Shown here: positions 24,253 to 31,443 of the stretch, one piece after another
Position numbering within the stretch: the stretch's first letter is position 1
Layout: every line of letters starts with the position of its first letter
NCBI GenBank assembly: GCA_018266955.1
Contig: JAFDZI010000036.1
Location: 1 to 36,082, forward strand
DNA from: Bacteroidota bacterium
GTDB taxonomy: Bacteria; Bacteroidota; Bacteroidia; Flavobacteriales; Weeksellaceae
Direction: 5' to 3'
DNA length: 36,082 nucleotides
Notes under the pieces: generated by a model
The model's input: only the letters and a program-made list of their open reading frames with translations
What the model was told of the DNA's origin: nothing
The model's database searches: none
Translations under genes and position numbers: made by a program

Positions 24253-25005
24253 TTGCATGGGGTAAACCAAGGGGTTTTGGCAATAGTGGGCAGTGGCAAC
24301 GGCTCGGGGTTTTCGCAGGCTTTTGTGAGCGGTGCTTTGGGCAGTATAGCTGCCAGTGGTTGGCAGTCTGTGGTAGGCAAAGGCCCTTTGGGCACGATAG
24401 CTTTTGGTGGTCTTTCCGGTGGCATAGGTGCAGAACTTACAGGAGGCAACTTCTTCCAAGGTTTTGTGATTGGTGGTGTTGTGAGTGGATTAAACCACGC
24501 GATGCATCCGAGGGAGGAGAGACTGGGAAATGGTGAAGACCCAAGAAATCCTAATAACAAAAAGAGAATTACTCTTAAAGAAGCAAGAGAAAATTATCTA
24601 AGAGCAAGAGGAGAACGATTATATCAAGATATACAATCTATGGGAGTGGAGTTGCGAGAAAGTGACTTTGGAGTAAATGGACAAGCAATAATCAATTATG
24701 ACCAAAAAGGGTTTAATGGTATAGAAAATGCATTGGTTCACGGTAACGTAACATTTGAGAGAGTTCCTGGGAATCCAGGATATGCACAAGTGGTCTATGT
24801 TGATAATTATGGATGTAGATGTGGTGCTTATGACTTTGAAATACATGGAAATCCAATTTCAACAAGAGGCAGTTGGGGTACAATGTTAAGGAATGCAGCT
24901 ACTGCAATCGGTAGTATAGTAAATAGTTCATACAAAAACGGACTTTTAATCTCTGGAAAACCTTTTCTTATTCAATATACTAACACTGTAAAAATTTTGA
25001 AATAA
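24253..25005 (+). CDS. Headless RHS/polymorphic-toxin C-terminal tip
   Basis: About 250 aa. The first 80 residues are the Gly-rich pre-toxin segment found before the toxin in Bacteroidetes RHS-type proteins (SGALGSIAASGWQSV...SGGIGAELTGGNFFQGF...GLNHAMH). The homologous frame stays open back to 24202, just after a stop at 24199-24201, yet has no ATG before residue 84, and no RHS core lies upstream, where ileS runs the other way. It is therefore a 5'-truncated orphan tip; TTG at 24253 is a nominal start. The unique tip (about 85-250) is beta-rich, with CRCGAYDFEIHG (near 190) and WGTMLRNAATAIG; I do not recognise its activity. A small membrane-protein gene overlaps its stop by one base, as a toxin-immunity pair would. 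Confidence 0.65.
   Translation: MHGVNQGVLAIVGSGNGSGFSQAFVSGALGSIAASGWQSVVGKGPLGTIAFGGLSGGIGAELTGGNFFQGFVIGGVVSGLNHAMHPREERLGNGEDPRNPNNKKRITLKEARENYLRARGERLYQDIQSMGVELRESDFGVNGQAIINYDQKGFNGIENALVHGNVTFERVPGNPGYAQVVYVDNYGCRCGAYDFEIHGNPISTRGSWGTMLRNAATAIGSIVNSSYKNGLLISGKPFLIQYTNTVKILK
24417..24498 (+). repeat. Pre-toxin direct repeat, copy A
   Basis: 82-bp segment encoding GGIGAELTGGNFFQGFVIGG and the following GLNH. It matches copy B at 25302-25383 with about ten mismatches, including a central identical stretch of more than 30 bp. Confidence 0.85.
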
Positions 25006-25182
25006 TGGCTATTGGATTACTAATTTTGTATATAATTATGTTCCTTTTTTTTTATTCCTATTCCAATATTGTATTATATTTTTGAAAAAAAAGGAAAGAA
25101 AAATATTTGGACTGTAACACTTATAACTTTTTTAATTTATGTTATTTTAGTTTTATGTATTAATAGACTTGTTTGGGGATGA
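25005..25182 (+). pseudogene. Frameshifted two-helix membrane protein, probable immunity protein
   Basis: The ATG at 25005 overlaps the toxin-tip stop codon (TAATG). Read straight, it gives a 26-aa peptide. If one T is removed from the run of nine T at 25045-25053, the frame continues to the TGA at 25180-25182 and gives a 58-aa protein. That protein has helix 1 (about 2-25, including MFLFFIPIPILYYIF), a basic loop EKKGKKN and helix 2 (about 34-52). A short membrane protein directly behind a polymorphic-toxin tip is the expected place and form of an immunity protein. The shift could be a true mutation, reversible slippage, or a sequencing error in the homopolymer. Confidence 0.6.
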
Positions 25183-25290
25183 AAATAGTTGATTTTCTTT
25201 TTTTTAAAAAATGAAAAAGTTATTATCCCCTCCTCAAGTTTAAGCGTCACGCTCGTTCCAAAAAAAACAAAAAAAACAATTATATTTACC

Positions 25291-25440
25291 ATGCAAAATA
25301 GCGGTGGCATAGGTGCAGAAATTACTGGTGGCAACTTCTTCCAAGGTTTTGTGATTGGTGGTATTGTGGCAGGGTTGAACCATGTAATACTTCAAATTAA
25401 AACAATGAAATTCCCAATCCAGGAGCATCTGAAAGTATAA
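25291..25440 (+). pseudogene. Toxin-less remnant of a second RHS tip
   Basis: 49-codon frame starting ATG CAA AAT and continuing SGGIGAEITGGNFFQG...GLNH, the same pre-toxin segment as the tip 0.9 kb upstream. After GLNH the similarity stops at about 25383 and the frame ends 57 nt later inside the 3' end of the opposite epimerase gene. No toxin or immunity gene follows. It is best read as the scar of a lost cassette; the ATG is probably fortuitous. Confidence 0.65.
25302..25383 (+). repeat. Pre-toxin direct repeat, copy B
   Basis: Second copy of the 82-bp repeat, 885 bp downstream of copy A and in the same orientation. Recombination between the copies would delete the toxin tip and the immunity-like gene. 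Confidence 0.85.
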
Positions 25441-26389
25441 TTTTACCATTCTCCACAAAACTACCATGGGCAAAGTCATTGGCAATTAAATTCGCACCGT
25501 CCAAATCGGCAAAATCCAATAATCCAGACAAAGCACAAGCCGCAGAAATCCCAACAGAAGATTCCGTCATGCAACCCAACATGACTTTAAAGCCCAAAGA
25601 TTTAGCTTTCTTTATCATGTCCAAAGCCGGAGTTAGTCCACCACACTTCATCAGTTTGATGTTAATGGCAGCATAATGCAATGACAGTTGAGGCAAAACC
25701 GACTGATTTTGTGCATCTTCATCGGCCATCCAAAGTGCAAATTTCCCAGCATCTAAATGTTGAAATTGCCCTATTGGCAAAGGTTGTTCAAAATAGGAAA
25801 AATTTTGTACCCAAGCTGTCTTTTGGATTAACAAACAATCATCTACTGTAAAACTAGCATTGGCATCTATGGCAATGGGCTTTCCTAAAGTATTCAGTTT
25901 TTCCAAATATTCAATATTCAAAGATTTGCATTTCACTTTGAATTTGGACCAATGGCTGGATTCTATTTTCCTAACCTGCTCATTGATGGGCGCAATGGGA
26001 ATTGTAATTGAGCTTTCTGTTTTCGGCAGATCAGGCAAGGCATTTAACTCTATGAAAGATTGATTTTCCAACTTTCCATACAAATCCCAATAGGCACAAT
26101 CTAGCGCCGATAATAAGAAACTAGGCAACGAAAACCCAGCCAACCAAAGAAAAAACTCTTTAGGGTGCTTAATGGACAACAATGCTAGTTCGGATTGCAA
26201 CAATGCTAATTTCGGAACGAAATCTTGTAAACGAATTCCGTAATAGTCTATTTCCACACACTCGCCATACCCTTTTTTCCCAGCATAAGAAAGGGTAACC
26301 ACTAAGGTTTTTCTTTCGTTGTATGCACCGTAAGCAATAGAAAAAGTTTCGCACATTTTCAGTTTTATGATGCTGTATTCAAGTTTCAT
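25397..26389 (-). CDS. Dipeptide epimerase (L-Ala-D/L-Glu epimerase type)
   Basis: 330-aa member of the enolase superfamily, muconate-lactonising subgroup, probably epimerising L-Ala-D-Glu or related dipeptides from peptidoglycan recycling. Catalytic residues are all present: KVK (K151, K153), Mg2+ ligands D175 (IDANASF), E201 (FEQPL) and D223 or D225 (MADEDAQ), and the opposite-face Lys in NIKLMKCGG (K245/K248). CMTESSVG and the DLDG motif (295-298) are those of dipeptide epimerases. Length is typical. It stands alone; its stop lies within the remnant toxin frame on the other strand. Confidence 0.9.
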   Translation of the reverse strand: MKLEYSIIKLKMCETFSIAYGAYNERKTLVVTLSYAGKKGYGECVEIDYYGIRLQDFVPKLALLQSELALLSIKHPKEFFLWLAGFSLPSFLLSALDCAYWDLYGKLENQSFIELNALPDLPKTESSITIPIAPINEQVRKIESSHWSKFKVKCKSLNIEYLEKLNTLGKPIAIDANASFTVDDCLLIQKTAWVQNFSYFEQPLPIGQFQHLDAGKFALWMADEDAQNQSVLPQLSLHYAAINIKLMKCGGLTPALDMIKKAKSLGFKVMLGCMTESSVGISAACALSGLLDFADLDGANLIANDFAHGSFVENGKIILSDAPGLGISLF

Positions 26390-26762
26390 ATTTCACTTTT
26401 TGTATTCTATAGCTTCATAGGATTAAATCACAATATTTTCTTAAGAAAAATTAGCCAACATTAGCATTGAAGACTTTTATTATTAAAGATATTGAAAATC
26501 GCCAATTACTCAAGAACATTTTCTATGAATAACATTATTTTTTTAAATCATGTTAGATCCATAAAATAATATTGCAGTTCTTCAAGCCTTGGAGTTTTCC
26601 AAATTAAATTAAAATTAATAAATTTTTATTATTGATTTTCAGTTATTTATATTTTTTATGTACTTTGTATTACATAATACTGTAACTATTTTACTTCTAT
26701 GTTTACTCATTGAATAAATCAAAGGAAATCCTTTTAAAACTTTAACAAAAAAAACATTCAAT
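26390..26762. other. AT-rich divergent intergenic region with a palindrome
   Basis: 373 nt between the epimerase (-) and the outer-membrane receptor (+) with no gene seen. It contains GTATTA-CA-TAATAC (26667-26680), a perfect 6+2+6 palindrome about 85 nt before the receptor ATG. It directly follows TACTTTG, which resembles but does not exactly match a -7 element. Confidence 0.4.
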
Positions 26763-29003
26763 ATGAAAGCACTTTATTTTGCAGCATGTATGGCATTAGC
26801 CCCATGGGTAGCAGCACAGGAAACTCCAAAAAGCGAAACAATAAAAACGGAAAGCATACAAGAAGTAATGCTAAAGAAAAAATTAGTTCAAAAAAAATCC
26901 GACCGTTTGGTTTATCAAATAGCCTCTTCGCCAATGGCAAAAGGGAGCAATGGTTTTGAATTACTCAAACAAACTCCAATGGTCTCAACTACCGATGAAA
27001 AGTCTTTTAAAATATTAGGGAAAAATGCGGTAAGCATATACATTAATGGAAAAAAGCAAATAATGGAATCCGAGGCAATATTGGATTTATTAAAAAATAC
27101 GCCCTCCGAAAACATCTCCAAAATTGAAGTAATCACCGTTCCATCTTCTGAATTTCCTATCGAAGGCAACGAAGCCATCATTAATATAATATTGAAAAAA
27201 AATACAACCGATGGATGGAATGGCAATGCTAAATTGGAGAGCTCACAAGCCAAGAGCAACTTTACTTCGGCATCTGTTTCTTTAAATTTCCGTAAAGGAA
27301 AGTGGGGCGTACAAACCAATATTAATGCGGCAAAGGGAATAAGAAACCAAGACTACACCCTCAGCAATGGTAATTTATCCAGCGCACAACCTTTTCAATT
27401 AACTTCAGTTGGCGAGGTGGTCAATCATATTTCGTTGGCAGGCGGTTTTGCCAACATTAATTATGACATCAACGACAGACAAAAGTTGGATTTTTCTTAT
27501 CAGCTGCGTGGAAAGAAAGACAACCCTGCCTATACCGAATTTTATAATGAACTAACGGATCTTAGCAGTGGAACTATTGTGGGCAGAACACAAACCAAAA
27601 ACGATATGGTCGCCAGAAACTACAACCACGCCTTCAACACAGGATACGAATGGAAAACAGATGAGCAAGGAAGCGCTTTAAGTGCCAACCTTTCTTACCT
27701 TAATTTTGATAAACTAGAAGAGAACACCAATGCGACTTATTTATTGAACCCCAACCTACAAACCATGGGCATCCAAAAAAAATTCTTTCAGTCCACACCA
27801 CTTAACATCAACAACTTTGGTGGGAAAATAGATTATGTACAACAACTGAAAAATGGCCAATCAATTTCCATTGGCAGCAACTATAATTACACCAAAACCG
27901 ACAGCGATGCATTGGTAAATAATATAATGCCTCCTACAGGAAAAGACGACAACCAATCCAACCATTTTGTGTATAACGAAAAAATCTGGGGATTGTACAC
28001 CACTTGGGACAAAAAATGGACAGATGCTTTTGCCACCAAAGTCGGACTTCGTTTAGAAAAAAATGACGCCCAAGGAAATGTTTTAGACAAAAACATCACC
28101 ATCAACCGTAACGAAACCAATTGGTTGCCTTATCTAAGCCTCAACTACGCTACCAATGCCGACCACCAATTTTCGTACACCTTTAGCTCTAGGGTAAAAA
28201 GACCATCGTTCTGGGCACTGAATCCAGTAAAAATATACCTTACAGCCAACAATTACATACAAAACAATCCTTTTGCTGAGTCTGAACTTTTCTATAACTC
28301 AGAATTGCAATATGTCCTAAAAAGTGCGTATTTCCTAACACTTTCTTACAACTATACCGACAAAGCATCTGAACAAATCCCATTAGCAGGTACCAAAAAC
28401 GACGGCTCTGGAGAAAAAGTGCTTGCTTATATTCGAACCAATTATGGCAGCAAACAAGAATTCAGCCTTTCATTAGGCATGCAAAAACAATTCTTCAATG
28501 GGATTTGGACCGTCAATAATTCAATGGTAATGGGCTATAACCAATACAGAGGATTTGTCCATTCCGATCCAAACGACAACCAAAATCTGGTAACCTTTCA
28601 AGGAAAAAACATGAATGCCAGCTCCGTGTACCTCCAAATGCAACTTAACAATATGCTTCGGCTTTCGGCCAACAAAGATTGGTACTTGGGACTTAACTAT
28701 TTCTACCTTACGCCAATACAATTAGAAGTAGGCAAACTAAACAACATACAAAGCCTTAATGTTTCTTTAAAGAAAACTTACCAAAATTGGACTTTCAACC
28801 TAGAAGCGCAAGATATCTTCAACACCAACCAAAACAACATCCAAAGCCAAGACGATTTTGGCAACTTCAACAAGGTCATACAAGACCAATACAACCGCAA
28901 AGTAGTACTGGGCGTTACCTATAGCTTTGGAAACCAAAAAATAAAAAAAGTGAAAAAATCCGATGCTGCCAATGACGAAATCCGTAGCAGAACCCAAAAC
29001 TAA
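26763..29003 (+). CDS. Outer-membrane beta-barrel protein, TonB-receptor-like (OMP_b-brl_3 type)
   Basis: 746-aa outer-membrane protein. Signal peptide MKALYFAACMALAPWVAAQ (about 19 aa). A plug-like domain at about 25-140 contains VYQIASSPMAKGSNGFELLKQTP, the VSIYINGK element and IEVITVPSSEFPIEGNEAIINIIL, which is typical of this barrel group. The rest is an aromatic-rich barrel of about 600 residues. The N-terminal CarboxypepD_reg domain common in relatives is absent, and no TonB box is evident. The substrate is unknown; such proteins are often linked to peptide or metal uptake. It is monocistronic, followed by a GC-rich repeat region. Confidence 0.85.
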   Translation: MKALYFAACMALAPWVAAQETPKSETIKTESIQEVMLKKKLVQKKSDRLVYQIASSPMAKGSNGFELLKQTPMVSTTDEKSFKILGKNAVSIYINGKKQIMESEAILDLLKNTPSENISKIEVITVPSSEFPIEGNEAIINIILKKNTTDGWNGNAKLESSQAKSNFTSASVSLNFRKGKWGVQTNINAAKGIRNQDYTLSNGNLSSAQPFQLTSVGEVVNHISLAGGFANINYDINDRQKLDFSYQLRGKKDNPAYTEFYNELTDLSSGTIVGRTQTKNDMVARNYNHAFNTGYEWKTDEQGSALSANLSYLNFDKLEENTNATYLLNPNLQTMGIQKKFFQSTPLNINNFGGKIDYVQQLKNGQSISIGSNYNYTKTDSDALVNNIMPPTGKDDNQSNHFVYNEKIWGLYTTWDKKWTDAFATKVGLRLEKNDAQGNVLDKNITINRNETNWLPYLSLNYATNADHQFSYTFSSRVKRPSFWALNPVKIYLTANNYIQNNPFAESELFYNSELQYVLKSAYFLTLSYNYTDKASEQIPLAGTKNDGSGEKVLAYIRTNYGSKQEFSLSLGMQKQFFNGIWTVNNSMVMGYNQYRGFVHSDPNDNQNLVTFQGKNMNASSVYLQMQLNNMLRLSANKDWYLGLNYFYLTPIQLEVGKLNNIQSLNVSLKKTYQNWTFNLEAQDIFNTNQNNIQSQDDFGNFNKVIQDQYNRKVVLGVTYSFGNQKIKKVKKSDAANDEIRSRTQN

Positions 29004-29011
29004 AAAATTAA

Positions 29012-29125
29012 TTTGGGCGAGCCCCTCGCCCATGCTTTTCCCACGCTCGGGTCGGGCTATCCGTTGCAAGTCCTCGCTCGTACCTCGCTGTGGGCTTTCC
29101 ACTACTATCCCTCTCGCAAAACGAC
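29012..29125. repeat. GC-rich intergenic repeat of flavobacterial type
   Basis: A GC-rich block in an AT-rich gap. It starts with GGGCGAG-CCC-CTCGCCC (29015-29031), a perfect 7-bp hairpin that may also end the receptor transcript. It continues with CGGGCTATCC...CTCGCTCGTACCTCGCTGTGGGC...CACTACTATCCCTC. I recall closely similar strings repeated between genes in many Flavobacteriia genomes, where they are often miscalled as short proteins. Confidence 0.6.
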
Positions 29126-29164
29126 ATACATAGTTCAAAAATTCTTATATAAACCACAAGAGTG

Positions 29165-29182
29165 TCGCACCTACGGAGCTTT
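29165..29182. repeat. CCTACGGAGC palindromic repeat, copy 1
   Basis: TCGCACCTACGGAGCTTT. Core CTCCTACGGAG-type palindrome with one mismatch; other copies are at 29222 and 35936. Confidence 0.65.
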
Positions 29183-29221
29183 CTCAGTTAAAAATTTAAA
29201 AAAAAAAAAAAAATGAACAGT

Positions 29222-29237
29222 TCGCTCCTACGGAGCT
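29222..29237. repeat. CCTACGGAGC palindromic repeat, copy 2
   Basis: TCGCTCCTACGGAGCT. GCTCC-TAC-GGAGC forms a perfect 5-bp stem. Confidence 0.7.
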
Positions 29238-29364
29238 ACAGCAATTCTACATTAAGCCGGTGCACACTATTTTCGATTTTTTTAATTGAAAACAGAAAAT
29301 TTCTGAAAAACAATTAAATTTCCAAAGTAAGAAAGCGTCAGTGGAGAGCTGTTTAGATTTCAAT

Positions 29365-29391
29365 CTTTCAAGGATTTAAAAACCTTGAAGG
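29365..29391. repeat. Intergenic hairpin
   Basis: CTTTCAAGG (29365-29373) pairs with CCTTGAAGG (29383-29391) around a 9-nt A/T loop (one G-T pair). There is no T tail on the plus strand, so a terminator role is unlikely in that direction. Confidence 0.5.
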
Positions 29392-29564
29392 ATTAATATT
29401 AACACAGGAGGCGGCGTCTTCCAAAGTTAATAGCAGAGATAAATTAGAATAAGAAAAAAAATAAACTCACTGCGAAATGCTTGTAATATGATTTTTCAGT
29501 AAAACACTTCCCTTTATTTATCTTAACCATTTTTTTCTTAATTTTAAACCAAGAAACACAAATC

Positions 29565-30569
29565 ATGAGTCTCGGGATAGAAAAAAACATAGGATTATTC
29601 CTAATTTCAGGAATCATTATTTGGATAGCCAGCAATAGACTATCTGCAGTAGTAGAATATATTGACCAACAATTTAATTTAGGAGATGCATTTGGTGGCA
29701 CCATTATGCTTGCTATAGCCACCAACCTTCCAGAAACCGTAATTGTCATTCGAGGAGTACAACAAGGCGACAACTCTTTAGCTTTAGGAAATATTTTAGG
29801 TGGTATTGCATTACAAACTTTGCTTCTCGTATTATTTGATTACGCCTCTAGGAATGAGAGAACTCCTCTCTCCAGCCTTACCTACCACCGCAACTCTATC
29901 CTGCAAGGTCTGTTTTTATGCATCATTCTTGGTTTAGTTATCATGGGAGCGCAATTCCAACCAAACTTTGTAGATTATCCTATTTCACCTATAGAAATAT
30001 TAATTGCGTTGTCATGGCTTATTTCTCTGTATTTATTAAAACAAGGAGAAAAATCTAAAATGATTCCTAAAATAGAAGATAGAACCAAACACAAACTCAA
30101 TACTAACCAAGAAAAAGCCTTGTGGGAATTGCTTGGTTTGGCCATATTAATTACTTTTTTTGGTGTCATCCTGGCCAATACAAGCGAAAGTATCTCTCAG
30201 CATTTTGGGATAGATGGTGTAATCTTTGGTGCCACTATCTTATCTCTTGTTACTTCACTCCCAGAGATCAGCGGAGGATTGGCTTTTGTAAGAGCTAAAA
30301 AGTACATTCCTATTATTAGTGATATTTTTGGTGGCAATTCATTTCTGCCCACATTATTTCTCTTAGCTAATATTTTGGCAGGAAGATCCATCATGGTTGA
30401 CGCCCATAAAACCGACATCTACCTCGTTGGTTTATCCATCGTTCTTACCTTACTATTTATTGTAGGAATGCTAATGCAATCTCCCAAACGATTTGGAAAA
30501 CTAGGCCTAGAATCTTGGGTTATGCTAATTGTTTATTTACTCGCTATTATTGGACTTTGGGCTATATAA
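29565..30569 (+). CDS. Ca2+/Na+ (cation) exchanger, CaCA superfamily
   Basis: 334-aa inner-membrane antiporter with about ten hydrophobic helices. Two inverted alpha repeats are recognisable. The first holds GGTIMLAIATNLPE then GNILGG (about 44-85). The second holds GATILSLVTSLPE then DIFGGN (about 222-265). The acidic residue in each (N/S)LPE motif is the ion ligand of this superfamily. The central loop (about 155-190) is charged and presumably cytoplasmic. The exact ions cannot be read; Ca2+ export driven by Na+ or H+ is usual. It stands alone between the repeat-rich gap and the convergent pabC. Confidence 0.88.
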   Translation: MSLGIEKNIGLFLISGIIIWIASNRLSAVVEYIDQQFNLGDAFGGTIMLAIATNLPETVIVIRGVQQGDNSLALGNILGGIALQTLLLVLFDYASRNERTPLSSLTYHRNSILQGLFLCIILGLVIMGAQFQPNFVDYPISPIEILIALSWLISLYLLKQGEKSKMIPKIEDRTKHKLNTNQEKALWELLGLAILITFFGVILANTSESISQHFGIDGVIFGATILSLVTSLPEISGGLAFVRAKKYIPIISDIFGGNSFLPTLFLLANILAGRSIMVDAHKTDIYLVGLSIVLTLLFIVGMLMQSPKRFGKLGLESWVMLIVYLLAIIGLWAI

Positions 30570-30632
30570 AGAATTTATTATACTCATCTTAAAGCTTCCT
30601 TCAACTCCATTCACTGACTTTCAACTTACTCC

Positions 30633-30677
30633 ACAAAAAATTAAATTCATTTACATTTTGAATGTAGTTATGAATTT
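30633..30677 (-). terminator. Probable terminator downstream of pabC
   Basis: AAATTCAT/ATGAATTT (30643-30650, 30670-30677) with an inner ACATT/AATGT stem makes a long hairpin. On the minus strand AATTTTTTG follows. It is about 140 nt beyond the stop at 30817. Confidence 0.5.
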
Positions 30678-30816
30678 TGGAAATTTAGTAATAACATTGC
30701 TTTTAGGCAAAAATGAAAATTCAAGTTCATTTGATTGATAAATAAAATCCCTTTTCTCTTTGCTATTCTCATTCAATCGCTCAACCATTAAAACAAAAAC
30801 CAATGAATAAACTAAA

Positions 30817-31443
30817 CTATAATTCCAAGTAAACTTGACTATTGGGTAAATTGATAATAGAGTCTATCGGGTACACAAAAGCATCGTGAAAATCATTCAG
30901 CGCATTTATCATTTTAAAATGAGAAAACTCCTGAATATTCTGAAGTGTTATAACGGTTTCCTTTATTTTTTTCAGTTGTAAAAGGTGTTGCCGCATTACT
31001 CCATTCAGCAGAAAACCACTTGGGGTGTACCAGTTTTTATCTTTCAAAAAGACCAAATTACCAATGGAAGTATCTGTAATATGATTATTTTTTACAATGA
31101 TTATTTCTTCTGCTTTCGAATGTAGTTTTAGATTATTCAGTTCTTTTCTCTCTTCAAATTTAAAGGAATAATCAAAACAATTGGCCTCAACCAAGGCAAA
31201 ACTTCCCACTTGTGGCAATGCATACGGAATAAGTTGGGTGGAATATTTCCTGTCCAGATCATACACGATTCGTAGCTTAAAAAATCCCATTTCATCCAAC
31301 GCCAAGAGCTTAAAAATTTTTGCTAAATCCAAAGATTCATCTTTTCCAAAATGGGCAAAGGTTTCATTCACTCTTTTTTGGTGCAATTCCAACAAAAAAG
31401 GCTTTAGGTTTTCTACTTTAATGCTTTCGATGAATCGGGACAT
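30817..31443 (-). CDS. pabC: Class IV aminotransferase, probable aminodeoxychorismate lyase
   Basis: 208-aa PLP-dependent fold-type IV protein. The second half carries the family block ITDTSIGNLVFLKDKNWYTP (about 125-145) and INALNDF near 185. The central KLHSK near 105-110 is in the region of the PLP lysine. It is shorter than typical PabC (about 270 aa), mainly in the N-terminal domain, a compact form seen in Bacteroidetes. Its start overlaps the end of pabB by 26 nt, strongly indicating translational coupling and the next step of p-aminobenzoate synthesis for folate: removal of pyruvate from aminodeoxychorismate. Symbol given on context. Confidence 0.8.
   Translation of the reverse strand: MSRFIESIKVENLKPFLLELHQKRVNETFAHFGKDESLDLAKIFKLLALDEMGFFKLRIVYDLDRKYSTQLIPYALPQVGSFALVEANCFDYSFKFEERKELNNLKLHSKAEEIIIVKNNHITDTSIGNLVFLKDKNWYTPSGFLLNGVMRQHLLQLKKIKETVITLQNIQEFSHFKMINALNDFHDAFVYPIDSIINLPNSQVYLEL

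Larger units (their letters stand above)
29004..29564. other. Repeat-rich intergenic region
   Basis: 561 nt with no supported gene. It contains the GC-rich repeat (29012-29125), two CCTACGGAGC palindromes (29165-29182, 29222-29237), a run of sixteen A (29198-29213), and a hairpin CTTTCAAGG/CCTTGAAGG (29365-29391). The region looks like an accumulation site for small non-coding repeats. Confidence 0.6.

Noticed and set aside
24129..24560. 143-aa minus-strand frame opposite the toxin tip, rich in Pro
   Set aside because: It is the complement of the Gly-rich pre-toxin segment; the plus-strand frame has the recognisable domain.
24820..24860. YDFEIH in the toxin tip compared with the colicin M active-site motif
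   Set aside because: The aspartate two residues before the Tyr and the His-Arg pair at the colicin M spacing are not present, so lipid II degradation cannot be claimed.
29013..29216. Short open frame over the GC-rich repeat
   Set aside because: Such frames arise from the intergenic repeat; no start context and it runs into a poly-A tract.
30671..30739. 22-codon frame between the exchanger and pabC
   Set aside because: Too short, starts inside a hairpin that better fits a terminator, no recognisable features.
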